NCBI GenBank assembly: GCA_000702245.1
Contig: JNKY01000015.1
Location: 124,001-188,000, forward strand
Direction of reading: 5' to 3'
Origin: Lachnospiraceae bacterium C6A11
GTDB lineage: Bacteria > Bacillota > Clostridia > Lachnospirales > Lachnospiraceae
DNA: 64,000 nt
Below the pieces are notes generated by a model. The model had not been told where the DNA came from, did not search any database, and saw only the letters and a list, made by a program, of their open reading frames with translations. Within the stretch, counting starts at the first letter, position 1. Each line of letters begins with the position of its first letter. Below, piece by piece: positions 26,844-35,702 of the stretch. Made by a program: the position numbers and the translations under genes.

Positions 26844-28100
26844 ATGATATTAATTAAGAAAACAGGTTTACTTGCACCTCTTTACAGCTTCATGGGATGG
26901 ATAATGAATACTATCTACAACATGCTCAATTCTATGGGCGTTGTCAGCATAGGTTTCTCAATCATTATCTTCACAATAGTTGTAAGGCTTCTTATGTTTC
27001 CTCTTACCCTCAAAAGTACAAGATCTTCAAAGATTCAGAAGTTTATTCAGCCTGAATTCAACAAGATCACCAAGAAGTACAAGGGCAAGAAGGATCAGCA
27101 GTCAATGATGAAGCAGCAGGCTGAGATCAGAGAACTTCAGCAGAAGTACGGCATCAAGATGAGCTCAGGCTGTGTTACTGCTCTCATCCAGCTTCCTATC
27201 TTCTTCTCTCTGTACTGGGTAATCAGAAATATTCCTTCATATGTTACAAAGGTTCATTCACTTTATGAGCCAATTGCTGAGCATATCAAGGGTTCAGTTG
27301 ATTACAGCAAATTCAAGGAATTTGTTTCACAGTCCAAGATGATGTTAGAGAGCGGATCGCTCACTCAGAAAACTTATAATACAGGTGAAGGTATCATCGA
27401 TACCCTTTACAAGTTTACAAGTTCTCTGTGGACCGATTTCTCAACAAATGTAGCAAGTCTTTCTTCTTATGACGGCAAGATCAGTAAGATCAAGGAGGCA
27501 AATACCTTTCTTGGCATCAATCTTGCTGAGGCACCTGGTTTTAAGTGGTCTATAGCACTTATCATTCCTGTTGCTGCGCTGGTATTCCAGTATCTCAGTA
27601 CGATGGCTGCTCAGAAACAGCAGGTTATCACTGACGCAAGCCAGGAAGCAACTATGAAGACCATGAATAAGTTTATCAGGATCATGCCTATATTCTCGTT
27701 CATTATCTGTATCACGGTTTCAGCCGGTGTTGGTATTTACTGGGCAGTCGGTGCTATGATCAGCTGGCTGACGACAGTATTTACGAATGCATATTATGAC
27801 CGAGTGGACATGGAGAAGCTTGTGGAGAAGGAAATGGCCAAGGCAGAAATCAAGAATGCCAAGCGAAAAGCAAGCGGCAAGAAGACTCTCATGGAAAGGC
27901 TCACCGAAAATGCTGCAGCACAGCAGGCTGCCAGAGAAAACACAGAGGGAATGGAAAAATTCGGGGGTGCAAGACTTAAAAATTACACTTCTAATACATC
28001 AACTCAGTCGAAGGACAATGTTAAATACAGACAGGGAAGTATTGCTGCAAAGGCAAATGCCATGAGGCAGTACAATGATAATAAGGAGAGTAAAAAATAA
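26844..28100 (+). CDS. yidC: Membrane protein insertase YidC
   Basis: 418 residues, Oxa1/YidC of the Gram-positive type with about five membrane segments. Characteristic stretches are SIIIFTIVVRLLMFPLTLKS (with the hydrophilic-groove Arg), CVTALIQLPIFFSLYWVIRN and SAGVGIYWAVGAMISW. A large insert (residues about 150-220) lies between segments 2 and 3. There is no lipobox Cys, unlike SpoIIIJ of Bacillus. The C-terminus is long, basic and Gln/Asn-rich, possibly ribosome-binding. The stop overlaps the jag start by one base. Confidence 0.97.
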   Translation: MILIKKTGLLAPLYSFMGWIMNTIYNMLNSMGVVSIGFSIIIFTIVVRLLMFPLTLKSTRSSKIQKFIQPEFNKITKKYKGKKDQQSMMKQQAEIRELQQKYGIKMSSGCVTALIQLPIFFSLYWVIRNIPSYVTKVHSLYEPIAEHIKGSVDYSKFKEFVSQSKMMLESGSLTQKTYNTGEGIIDTLYKFTSSLWTDFSTNVASLSSYDGKISKIKEANTFLGINLAEAPGFKWSIALIIPVAALVFQYLSTMAAQKQQVITDASQEATMKTMNKFIRIMPIFSFIICITVSAGVGIYWAVGAMISWLTTVFTNAYYDRVDMEKLVEKEMAKAEIKNAKRKASGKKTLMERLTENAAAQQAARENTEGMEKFGGARLKNYTSNTSTQSKDNVKYRQGSIAAKANAMRQYNDNKESKK

Positions 28101-28912
28101 TGGATTATAAGGAATTTAGAGCAAAGACAGTTGAAGATGCACTTACAGCTGCTGCTCTTGAGTTTTCAGTAGCAAGTGATGAGCTTGAAACTGAAATAGT
28201 TGACAATGGAAGCGCAGGCTTTCTCGGATTTGGCTCTAAGCCGGCTATCATTAAGGCTAGAGTTAAGGATGATATCACACGTGATACTAAGGAATATCTC
28301 GAGAAGATCTTCGCAGCCATGGAGACAGAGGTTACGATAGATATCGAATACGATAAGGAAGCTGAAACAATGGATATCGACCTTGAAGGACCTGAGATGG
28401 GCATCCTTATCGGAAAGCGCGGACAGACACTTGATTCTCTTCAGTATCTCGTAAGCCTCTTCGTTAATAAGAAGAGCGAGAGCTACATCAGAGTTAAGCT
28501 TAATACAGAGAATTACCGCGAGAGACGTAAAGAAACACTTGAGAATCTTGCCAAGAATATCGCATTCAAGGTTAAGAGAACAAGAAAGTCATTTACTCTT
28601 GAGCCAATGAATCCTTATGAGAGAAGGATCATCCACTCAACTCTTCAGAACGACAAGTTCGTTGCTACAAAGAGTGAGGGCGAGGAGCCTTACCGTAAGG
28701 TAGTAGTATTCCTTAAGAAGAGTGGCAAGAATAACGGCAGAAAGAAAGATTACAACAAGGATTATGCCAGAGAAGTAGTTAAGGAAGAAAAGCCAAAGAA
28801 GAGAGTCTATGATTACGGCGATTATGATATCTCTGAGATCAATGCAGAAACAGCTATCGATGCTGCTGCAAATCTTCAGAATGCTATCGCTGAAGAGAAG
28901 GCTGCTGAATAA
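28100..28912 (+). CDS. jag: RNA-binding protein Jag/KhpB
   Basis: 270 residues in three parts: an N-terminal Jag domain (TVEDALTAAALEFSVASDEL, GSAGFLGFGSKPA), a KH domain (MGILIGKRGQTLDSLQYLV) and an R3H domain (LEPMNPYERRIIHSTLQND). The tail is charged. It binds RNA with KhpA in elongation and division control. Coupled to yidC by a one-base overlap, the usual neighbour. Confidence 0.96.
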   Translation: MDYKEFRAKTVEDALTAAALEFSVASDELETEIVDNGSAGFLGFGSKPAIIKARVKDDITRDTKEYLEKIFAAMETEVTIDIEYDKEAETMDIDLEGPEMGILIGKRGQTLDSLQYLVSLFVNKKSESYIRVKLNTENYRERRKETLENLAKNIAFKVKRTRKSFTLEPMNPYERRIIHSTLQNDKFVATKSEGEEPYRKVVVFLKKSGKNNGRKKDYNKDYAREVVKEEKPKKRVYDYGDYDISEINAETAIDAAANLQNAIAEEKAAE

Positions 28913-28943
28913 TATATTTCTGTTTTATACGAAATAAGAAATA

Positions 28944-29013
28944 CACTCACATTGTTGTACCCACTCGGTTGTAGCAAAATACGCCCTCGTGGGTACAGCA
29001 ATGTGAGTTTTTT
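28944..29013 (+). terminator. Terminator of the rpmH-jag operon
   Basis: Long stem (about 20 bp, ACTCACATTGTT... with GTACCCAC paired to GTGGGTAC) followed by TTTTTT. The 24-base loop is large but the stem is strong. Confidence 0.85.
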
Positions 29014-29020
29014 ATAACTA

Positions 29021-29063
29021 AAAAGAAGGCCGTATTTCGTGAAACGAAATATGACCTTCTTTT
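29021..29063 (-). terminator. Terminator of tRNA-Arg
   Basis: Stem AAAAGAAGG / CCTTCTTTT plus inner arms GTATTTCG / CGAAATAT. On the minus strand it lies directly after the tRNA 3' end and ends in a T-run; it could work both ways. Confidence 0.8.
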
Positions 29064-29065
29064 AA

Positions 29066-29139
29066 TGTACCTAGGCGGATTCGAACCGCCGGCCTTCCGC
29101 TTAGGAGGCGGACGCTCTATCCTGCTGAGCTATAGATAC
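29066..29139 (-). tRNA. tRNA-Arg (CCT)
   Basis: Acceptor GTATCTA / TAGGTAC, D-arm AGCTCAGCAGGATAGAGC, anticodon loop CTCCTAA giving CCT, T-loop GGTTCGAATCC. 74 nt. Isolated gene. Confidence 0.95.
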
Positions 29140-29280
29140 ATATGCAAAATGTTCTGCAACATTCGTTATTGTATAGTAATTACAGCAGTTAGTCAAGTTA
29201 TTATTCTGCTCATATTATGAGCCATTACACGAGCCATGATGACAAAACGATACATAGAATGCTGCGTATTCTGTTTCATT

Positions 29281-30147
29281 CTAGAAGTTTATGTACCCCT
29301 GTAGCCAGATGACACCGCGGAAGCGTCTTCCAATGTCCGGTTCACCCTTAAGATCAATCCTGTTAATATAAACGTCTATAAAGTATTCATTACACTGAAG
29401 AGTCATTCTCACAACCTCTTCACCGGTCATTGTATTTTCAACAACCGAATAATCGGTAATGATACCGACGATATCATAAACCTCGCAGTCGATTCCGTAA
29501 GGAATCATGGTCGTATCAACAACCGAAAGGATATCCTCGCGAAGAGCCTTGTTATACATATCATTCTTCAGGTCGAGGGACATTATGGCAAGGTCTTCGA
29601 TAGCATTCTCGTCGCCGTTTTTCGCAAGCTCGACCAGACGCATCCTGTTGATATGCTGCTTTTTGATCTTCAGGTCCTCTTCCTTAGTTCTGCTGATCGG
29701 AAGAAGGATAGTACCGCTCTTCGACAGCCCGGAAAGCATACAGGTTTCAATATAAGGAACCTTCTGCATCCAGTTCAGGTGAACGAAATCAGCAATATTC
29801 TGGATATAAAATATGATATTTACAGTCAGATCATCAATAATTCCGTCATAGGCTTCGTTATTTATATGCTTTTCTATGCGCAGGTCAACAAGACCGGTGA
29901 GTTTGGTAGGTGACGCATAAGGAAATACATGTTCTATGCTTATCCTCTGTGTCGGATCTATCTCGCCGATCATTGTTAAGCCGATGCCATCGCCAAACTC
30001 CTTATCCAGCTGGATGATACTCGTTCCGAGATCAACCGAAGCTGTTGTTTTTCTGTCCGGCGAACGCATAGCTTCCCTGTACAGGTTTTCAAGCTGCATT
30101 CTTGATGTAATTTTGCTGAAGCCAATGGCTCTAAGTAAACTGTGCAT
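29281..30147 (-). CDS. DUF3881-family protein
   Basis: 288 residues, soluble, no membrane segment. The start MHSLLRAIGFSKITSRMQLE and the closing RRFRGVIWLQGYINF match the DUF3881 family, which I know mainly from Lachnospiraceae. The function is unknown. The protein is rich in acidic strands, with no catalytic motif that I can see. It is 82 bp downstream of serS but reads the same way (minus strand), likely a continuation of the parA-parB-serS transcript or its own unit. Confidence 0.8.
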   Translation of the reverse strand: MHSLLRAIGFSKITSRMQLENLYREAMRSPDRKTTASVDLGTSIIQLDKEFGDGIGLTMIGEIDPTQRISIEHVFPYASPTKLTGLVDLRIEKHINNEAYDGIIDDLTVNIIFYIQNIADFVHLNWMQKVPYIETCMLSGLSKSGTILLPISRTKEEDLKIKKQHINRMRLVELAKNGDENAIEDLAIMSLDLKNDMYNKALREDILSVVDTTMIPYGIDCEVYDIVGIITDYSVVENTMTGEEVVRMTLQCNEYFIDVYINRIDLKGEPDIGRRFRGVIWLQGYINF

Positions 30148-30229
30148 ATTATCTGATTATCAGCAGTATTTAGCATTAATGAACTAAATAACTGTTGATT
30201 GAATTATTATTGTATTGATGTTTATTATA

Positions 30230-31519
30230 TTACTTGCTTGGTGTAAGCTTCTCGAGGCCGCCCATGTAAGGTCTGAGAACTTCAGGGATAGTTACTGAAC
30301 CATCCTCATTGAGGTTATTCTCAAGGAAAGCGATGAGCATTCTTGGAGGAGCAACAACTGTATTGTTAAGTGTGTGAGCAAGGTATTTGTTACCATCCTT
30401 ACCCTTAACTCTGATCTTAAGACGTCTTGCCTGAGCATCACCGAGATTTGAGCAGCTTCCAACTTCAAAATACTTCTTCTGTCTTGGAGACCATGCTTCA
30501 ACGTCGAAGGACTTAACCTTGAGATCGGCAAGATCACCGGTACAGCATTCGATGGTTCTTACAGGAACATCAAGTGTACGGAAAAGTTCAACTGTATAGC
30601 TCCAGAGCTTGTTGAAGAAATCCATAGATTCCTCAGGCTTGCAGATAACGATCATCTCCTGCTTTTCAAACTGATGGATTCTGTAAACACCTCTCTCCTC
30701 AAGACCGTGAGCACCCTTCTCCTTACGGAAGCAAGGTGAATAGCTTGTAAGAGTAAGAGGAAGGCTCTCCTCATCAACCATTGTATCGATGAAACGACCG
30801 ATCATTGAGTGCTCAGATGTTCCGATAAGGTAGAGATCTTCGCCTTCAATCTTGTACATCATGGCATCCATCTCATCGAAGCTCATAACGCCGGTAACAA
30901 CGTTGCTTCTGATCATGAAAGGAGGGATGCAGTATGTGAAGCCTTTGTTGATCATGAAATCTCTAGCATAAGTAAGGATAGCTGAGTGAAGACGTGCAAC
31001 ATCACCGATAAGGTAATAGAAACCGTTTCCTGCAACCTTTCTTGCAGCATCAAGATCGATACCTGCGAGCTTCTCCATGATCTCTGTGTGATATGGAATC
31101 TCGAAATCAGGAACAACTGGCTCACCGAACTTCTCAATCTCAACGTTCTCAGAATCATCCTTACCAACAGGAACTGAAGGATCAACAATATTTGGAATAG
31201 TCATCATGATCTTCTTGATCTTTTCATCGATAACCGGCTTCTCCTCTTCAAGCTTTGCAAGACGAGCTGCATTTTCAGCAACCTGCTTCTTTGCTGCTTC
31301 AGCACCTTCCTTATCGCCCTTAGCCATAAGTGCACCGATCTGCTTTGAAATAGTATTCTTCTCGTTTCTCAGTCTGTCAGCTTCGGCCTGATTTGCGCGA
31401 GCCTCTTTGTCGAGCTCGATAACCTCATCAACAAGAGGAAGCTTTCTGTCCTGGAACTTTCTTTTGATATTCTCCCTAACTACGTCAGGATTCTCTCTTA
31501 AAAACTTAATGTCTAACAT
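30230..31519 (-). CDS. serS: Serine--tRNA ligase
   Basis: 429 residues. N-terminal coiled-coil tRNA-binding arm (about 30-105), then class II motif 2 (CFRKEKGAHGLEERGVYRIHQF) split by the usual serine-site residues and motif 3 (TLNNTVVAPPRMLIAFLEN). It charges tRNA-Ser. It lies 18 bp after the DUF4446 gene, so co-transcribed with it. No T-box leader is visible. Confidence 0.97.
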   Translation of the reverse strand: MLDIKFLRENPDVVRENIKRKFQDRKLPLVDEVIELDKEARANQAEADRLRNEKNTISKQIGALMAKGDKEGAEAAKKQVAENAARLAKLEEEKPVIDEKIKKIMMTIPNIVDPSVPVGKDDSENVEIEKFGEPVVPDFEIPYHTEIMEKLAGIDLDAARKVAGNGFYYLIGDVARLHSAILTYARDFMINKGFTYCIPPFMIRSNVVTGVMSFDEMDAMMYKIEGEDLYLIGTSEHSMIGRFIDTMVDEESLPLTLTSYSPCFRKEKGAHGLEERGVYRIHQFEKQEMIVICKPEESMDFFNKLWSYTVELFRTLDVPVRTIECCTGDLADLKVKSFDVEAWSPRQKKYFEVGSCSNLGDAQARRLKIRVKGKDGNKYLAHTLNNTVVAPPRMLIAFLENNLNEDGSVTIPEVLRPYMGGLEKLTPSK

Positions 31520-31537
31520 TTGTTTTATCTCCTATTC

Positions 31538-32089
31538 TTAAATATCGTAGCTATCATCTTCAATTGGTGTGGTGAGAAGAGCTATCTCATCTTCAACCGT
31601 CATTGCTTTCTTCAGAGCTTCTTTCTCCTCTTCGGAAAGTGTTATATATGACTCACCCTTGATGATCTCTTTGGCGTAGGTGTAGCAGCCTTCCTTACTG
31701 TGCATAGCATTGATAACCACGCCGGAATAATTATTGTTAAGTATCGCGAGGGAGAAGCTCAGCTCCCCGGCCATATCATTAAATGCATCGTATTTCTTAA
31801 GACCAATCTTGGAATAGCAGGAATCAACGTGGGCCTTAGCCTCGCGGTGTTCCTTGCTGACTCTCTTCGCCATAGCCTTGACCTTATCCATCTCTTTGAA
31901 CCTTGTAAATACTATCTCTTCCAGGTCTTTGCCTTTCTTGCCGCTCATGATCGTGTAGTATTTACGATTCATGTCGAGAAGCTTTCTGAAGGTCATGATG
32001 AGTAAAATAGCAAGTATAACGATAAGCGCCAGAAGTATTCCGATGACGATCTCAATCCTCATACCAAATGCTTTTGCGTATAATATCAT
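31538..32089 (-). CDS. DUF4446-family membrane-anchored protein
   Basis: 183 residues. One N-terminal membrane segment (EIVIGILLALIVILAILLIM), a helical region, and a conserved C-terminal domain (KYDAFNDMAGELSFSLAILN, NNYSGVVINAMHSKEGCYTYAK) identifies DUF4446. This family sits next to parB in many Clostridia, suggesting a role at the membrane during segregation or sporulation, but no function is shown. ATG at 32089 with GGAAGGAG upstream. Confidence 0.85.
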   Translation of the reverse strand: MILYAKAFGMRIEIVIGILLALIVILAILLIMTFRKLLDMNRKYYTIMSGKKGKDLEEIVFTRFKEMDKVKAMAKRVSKEHREAKAHVDSCYSKIGLKKYDAFNDMAGELSFSLAILNNNYSGVVINAMHSKEGCYTYAKEIIKGESYITLSEEEKEALKKAMTVEDEIALLTTPIEDDSYDI

Positions 32090-32216
32090 TTACTGCTCCT
32101 TCCATTATTATAAATGTTATAGTACATTGACCGATATTTTTCAGTAATTCAATGATTGATTATGATAATTAACTATTTACTGTTTATACCAATCAAATCT
32201 TTTGATGTATTAAAGA

Positions 32217-33203
32217 TTATTTTGCACTATAAAGGAGAGTTGTGATTCTGTCAAGCTCATCGGTGGATGAATACTCTATTTCAATAGTACCCTTTCCACC
32301 CTTCTTAGCCTTGATCTTTGCTCTGGTACCAAGTACATTCTTGAGACGTTCCTCAATCGACTTATATATGAAGGAATCATCAGGCTTAGGAGTTTTGCGC
32401 TCCTTAAGTATTTTTTCAGCACCGTCATTTATGCTTTTAACGAACTGTTCTGTCTCACGTACAGACATCTTATTATCAAATACAAGCATAGCAGCTTCGT
32501 ACTGAACCTCAGGATCCTCAAGACCTATAAGGCAGCGTGCATGTCCGGTTGTGATCATATCATCAACAAGCATCTGCTGAACCTTATCGCAAAGCTTTAA
32601 AAGTCTGAGTGCATTTGTAATAGTAGATCTGCTCTTTGAAACCTTTTCTGCAACTTCATCCTGTTTAAGAGAATAGCTTTCGATAAGTGTCTGGTATGCT
32701 TTAGCTTCTTCAATCGGATTAAGGTTCTCTCTCTGAAGGTTCTCGATAAGAGCAACCTCAAGGATTTCTTTCTCAGTGTAGGTTCTTTCAATAACCGGAA
32801 CCTCTTTAAGACCTGCGATTCGTGCTGCACGCCATCTTCTCTCACCGGCGATTATTTCATAGAAGTTATCGCGTTTCATAACCACGATAGGCTCGATGAT
32901 TCCGTACTGCTTAATTGAATCAGCAAGTTCATTAAGTGCATCCTCGTCAAACTCTACTCTTGGCTGTGATTTGTTTGGTTCGATATCTGTTATCTTAACG
33001 AACTTCTCCTTCGGAACCTCAACCTCTTTAACAACCTCTTTGATAACTTCTTTTGTAACAACCTTTACAGCCGGCTTTGTTTCTTCAGCTTTCTTTGTAT
33101 CCGACGATGCCGGGCTCTTGGATGTTTTCTTATTTTCTTTCTTAGGTTCGCCGGTTGGGATCAGACTTTCCATTCCCATCCCAAGACCTCTTCTCTTTGT
33201 CAT
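32217..33203 (-). CDS. parB: Chromosome-partitioning protein ParB (Spo0J)
   Basis: 328 residues. The N-terminal KRRGLGMGMESLIPTG is the ParA-stimulating tail. A Lys/Glu/Val-rich linker (about 20-70) is unusually long. The CTP-binding domain has IEPNKSQPRVEFDEDAL and GERRWRAARIAG. The HTH (KSRSTITNALRLLKL) reads parS. The C-terminus is the dimer region. It loads on the nearby parS sites, spreads as a CTP clamp and recruits SMC. 44 bp after parA. Confidence 0.97.
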   Translation of the reverse strand: MTKRRGLGMGMESLIPTGEPKKENKKTSKSPASSDTKKAEETKPAVKVVTKEVIKEVVKEVEVPKEKFVKITDIEPNKSQPRVEFDEDALNELADSIKQYGIIEPIVVMKRDNFYEIIAGERRWRAARIAGLKEVPVIERTYTEKEILEVALIENLQRENLNPIEEAKAYQTLIESYSLKQDEVAEKVSKSRSTITNALRLLKLCDKVQQMLVDDMITTGHARCLIGLEDPEVQYEAAMLVFDNKMSVRETEQFVKSINDGAEKILKERKTPKPDDSFIYKSIEERLKNVLGTRAKIKAKKGGKGTIEIEYSSTDELDRITTLLYSAK

Positions 33204-33247
33204 CTCAACCTCCTATTATAAACGAACATATGTTCTATATAGTCAAC

Positions 33248-34018
33248 TTATAAGAATAATTTGTTTTTTATAACCTCGTCTGCAAGATTTCTGTAGGCAA
33301 GAGCTCCGGAGGATCTTGAATCATAAAGATTGATCGGTAAACCGTAGCTTGGAGCTTCTGCAAGTCTAACGTTTCTTGGCACAACTGTTTTATAGATTAG
33401 CTGATCAAGATTATTCTGTACATTATCTACTACTTCCTGAGAAAGGTTATTTCTGGAATCATACATTGTAAATACAACGCCTTCAATCTCAAGATGCTTA
33501 TTAAGTTTCTTCTTAATAAGATCAATCGTGTAGATCAGCTGAGTTAATCCTTCCAGTGCATAGAACTCACACTGGATAGGAACTATAACTGTATCTGCTG
33601 CTGTCATAGCATTGACAGTAAGTATTCCAAGTGCGGGTGGACAGTCAATTATTATAAAGTCAAATTTCTTACGAATACTTTTTATTGTTTTCTTTAATAT
33701 ATATTGTTTATCATCGGTTTCGATAAAATCAATCTCTGCTCCGGCAAGTTCTCTGCTTGAAGGAATCACATTCAGATTATCAAATACATTTACGAGCATT
33801 GCTTCACCAAGATTGCAATTACCAATCATTGCATCGTAGATTGAGTATTCAACATCGCTTTTATCTATTCCAAAGCCACTTGACATATTTCCCTGAGGAT
33901 CCATGTCGATGGCAAGAACTTTATATCCTTTTTCGGCAAGACATGCAGCAAGATTGATCGAAGTAGTTGTTTTACCAACTCCACCCTTCTGGTTAGCAAT
34001 CGCTATTATTCTTCCCAT
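33248..34018 (-). CDS. parA: Chromosome-partitioning ATPase ParA (Soj)
   Basis: 256 residues. Deviant Walker A KGGVGKTTTSINLAACLAE, Walker A' DMDPQGNMSSGFG and Walker B FDFIIIDCPPALG are intact. Binds DNA with ATP, works with ParB in origin segregation and modulates DnaA. First gene of the parA-parB-DUF4446-serS row; its upstream region carries parS sites. Confidence 0.97.
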   Translation of the reverse strand: MGRIIAIANQKGGVGKTTTSINLAACLAEKGYKVLAIDMDPQGNMSSGFGIDKSDVEYSIYDAMIGNCNLGEAMLVNVFDNLNVIPSSRELAGAEIDFIETDDKQYILKKTIKSIRKKFDFIIIDCPPALGILTVNAMTAADTVIVPIQCEFYALEGLTQLIYTIDLIKKKLNKHLEIEGVVFTMYDSRNNLSQEVVDNVQNNLDQLIYKTVVPRNVRLAEAPSYGLPINLYDSRSSGALAYRNLADEVIKNKLFL

Positions 34019-34120
34019 AATTTCATCTCCGTTATTTGTTGATTAGTCTCGTTTTGTAATTATAGCACTTTCTAAAATAACATTCTATATAAATATTATG
34101 AATATTCGAGCTTTTCATAA

Positions 34121-34136
34121 TGTTTCACGTGAAACA
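34121..34136. other. parS: parS site 1
   Basis: Perfect palindrome TGTTTCACGTGAAACA, the consensus bacterial ParB site, about 100 bp upstream of parA. Confidence 0.95.
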
Positions 34137-34228
34137 TATCAACTATTATTATTTAATAGTTACCAATAATATTCTATATGGATATTAACTCGATTCTTAC
34201 TGTTTGGTATTCTCGATTCATTTAATAA

Positions 34229-34244
34229 TGCTTCACGCGATATA
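34229..34244. other. Degenerate parS-like site
   Basis: TGCTTCACGCGATATA matches parS at 11 of 16 positions. It sits between sites 1 and 2 in similar surroundings (an AATAAT-type left flank and TATTAACT-like right flank), so it looks like a decayed copy. Confidence 0.5.
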
Positions 34245-34340
34245 TATTAACTGTTACTATTATAATAGTTAATATTTAATTATCTATATGGTTTAATTGC
34301 CCAAATTCTTTCAGCTTGTTTTTCTCAATTCATCAAATAA

Positions 34341-34356
34341 TGTTTCACGTGAAACA
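34341..34356. other. parS: parS site 2
   Basis: Perfect TGTTTCACGTGAAACA, in the parA to HAD-hydrolase divergent region and about 95 bp before the HAD start. Confidence 0.95.
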
Positions 34357-34450
34357 TTAAGATATTATGAGTAAAGTTGATTTTGGTTGTGAATCATAAT
34401 ATAATTACATGGTGACTAGTTAAATACACAGAAATAGGAGTAATACTAAT

Positions 34451-35104
34451 ATGAAAGATTTTGATGCAGTAGTTTTTGATATGGATGGTGTGATCTTCGA
34501 CTCAGAGCGAGCAGTTATATCAGGTTGGTTGGAAATAGCAAAGAAGTATAATATAAAAGACATAGAAACAGCTTGTATTGCTTGTACAGGAACAACAGAA
34601 GTTAAAACAAAAGAAATCATGCTTGATAAATATGGTAAGGATTTTCCTTATGAAGCATACAAGAAGGAGGTTTCAAAAATATTTCATGAGAAATATGATA
34701 ATGGAAGGCTTCCTGTTAAACCGGGTGTGAAAAATATTCTAGAATTCCTTAAAAAGAACAATAAGAAGATCGCACTGGCCTCTTCGACTAGAAGACAGGC
34801 TGTGGAACAGGAACTTAAGGATGCAGGATTCTTAAAATACTTTGACAAGCTTGTTTGTGGTGATATGGTTAAAAGAAGCAAGCCTGAACCTGATATATTC
34901 TTAAAAGCGTGTGAAGAACTGGGTGTAGATCCGAACAGATCATATGCTATAGAAGACTCATTCAATGGAATTAGATCTGCTCATGCAGGAAAGCTTAGAC
35001 CAATTATGGTTCCGGATATCAAACAGCCGGATGATGAGATGAGGTCGCTTGCAGAGGTTATACTCAATAATCTAAATGAAGTTGTTGAATATTTAAATGA
35101 TTAA
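34451..35104 (+). CDS. HAD-superfamily hydrolase, beta-phosphoglucomutase-like
   Basis: 217 residues. Motif I VVFDMDGVIFDSERAV (nucleophile and acid Asp), motif II LASSTRR, motif III Lys in RSKPEPDIFLKACEELGV and motif IV AIEDSFNGIRSA. Residues 15-85 form a helical cap. Members dephosphorylate or isomerise small sugar phosphates; the substrate is not defined. AGGAG precedes the ATG. The gene sits inside a parS cluster, with two sites before and four after it. Confidence 0.9.
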   Translation: MKDFDAVVFDMDGVIFDSERAVISGWLEIAKKYNIKDIETACIACTGTTEVKTKEIMLDKYGKDFPYEAYKKEVSKIFHEKYDNGRLPVKPGVKNILEFLKKNNKKIALASSTRRQAVEQELKDAGFLKYFDKLVCGDMVKRSKPEPDIFLKACEELGVDPNRSYAIEDSFNGIRSAHAGKLRPIMVPDIKQPDDEMRSLAEVILNNLNEVVEYLND

Positions 35105-35107
35105 CAA

Positions 35108-35123
35108 TGTTTCACGTGAAACA
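35108..35123. other. parS: parS site 3
   Basis: Perfect TGTTTCACGTGAAACA, 3 bp after the HAD hydrolase stop codon. Confidence 0.95.
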
Positions 35124-35135
35124 TTTATTATATAT

Positions 35136-35183
35136 AAACGATAGCTTGAACTTTGAAATTAACATGTTCAGGCTATCGTTTTA
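35136..35183 (+). terminator. Terminator of the HAD hydrolase gene
   Basis: Stem AAACGATAGC / GCTATCGTTT with an inner TGAAC/GTTCA pair, ending in TTTT. Confidence 0.8.
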
Positions 35184-35333
35184 TTATGCATAAACAATAA
35201 ATACATATTTATAATTAATATTCGTAAAACAACATATTGGTTTAACATGATATATGTGATTATTCTGTTATTCATATATTATAATTGATTAATATAAATT
35301 TGATTACTTTAACTCAATTTGATTTATTTGTTT

Positions 35334-35349
35334 TGTTTCACGTGAAACA
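35334..35349. other. parS: parS site 4
   Basis: Perfect TGTTTCACGTGAAACA in the non-coding stretch between the HAD hydrolase and argS. Confidence 0.95.
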
Positions 35350-35573
35350 TCGATCATAATGTAAATCAGGTTGACCATATTGTTTAATGCTCATGCTATC
35401 TATTTTATATATAGTAATTAATATTTGTTTGTGAGAGGACTTTAATGAATAAACAATATTATAATATGAATGTCTTAATATTATAATAATATGTAATTAT
35501 AATTAAATCTTCGCACATATGAATCTGTTTTTTATAGAAGTCTATTTAGTTCGAGAAGATAATTCAATAATGA

Positions 35574-35589
35574 TGTTTCACGTGAAACA
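35574..35589. other. parS: parS site 5
   Basis: Perfect TGTTTCACGTGAAACA, 240 bp from site 4. Confidence 0.95.
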
Positions 35590-35612
35590 TTTACTCCTGA
35601 TTAAGTAAATAT

Positions 35613-35655
35613 AAAAGATCCCGACAAGAATTGATATTCAAGTTCGGGATCTTTT
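35613..35655 (-). terminator. Terminator of argS
   Basis: Stem AAAAGATCCCGA / TCGGGATCTTTT (12 bp) with a 19-base loop; A- and T-runs on both sides. It lies between parS 5 and 6. Confidence 0.85.
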
Positions 35656-35664
35656 ATTGCTAAA

Positions 35665-35680
35665 TGTTTCACGTGAAACA
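35665..35680. other. parS: parS site 6
   Basis: Perfect TGTTTCACGTGAAACA, 23 bp beyond the argS stop codon. Confidence 0.95.
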
Positions 35681-35702
35681 TTCTGGTTGGACATTACTTT
35701 GA

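Larger units (their letters stand above)
35184..35612. other. AT-rich non-coding region carrying parS sites 4 and 5
   Basis: About 430 bp, extremely AT-rich, with no convincing open frame. Besides the two parS palindromes I see nothing but A/T tracts. With parS 3 and 6 it makes a dedicated ParB-loading zone. Confidence 0.7.
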
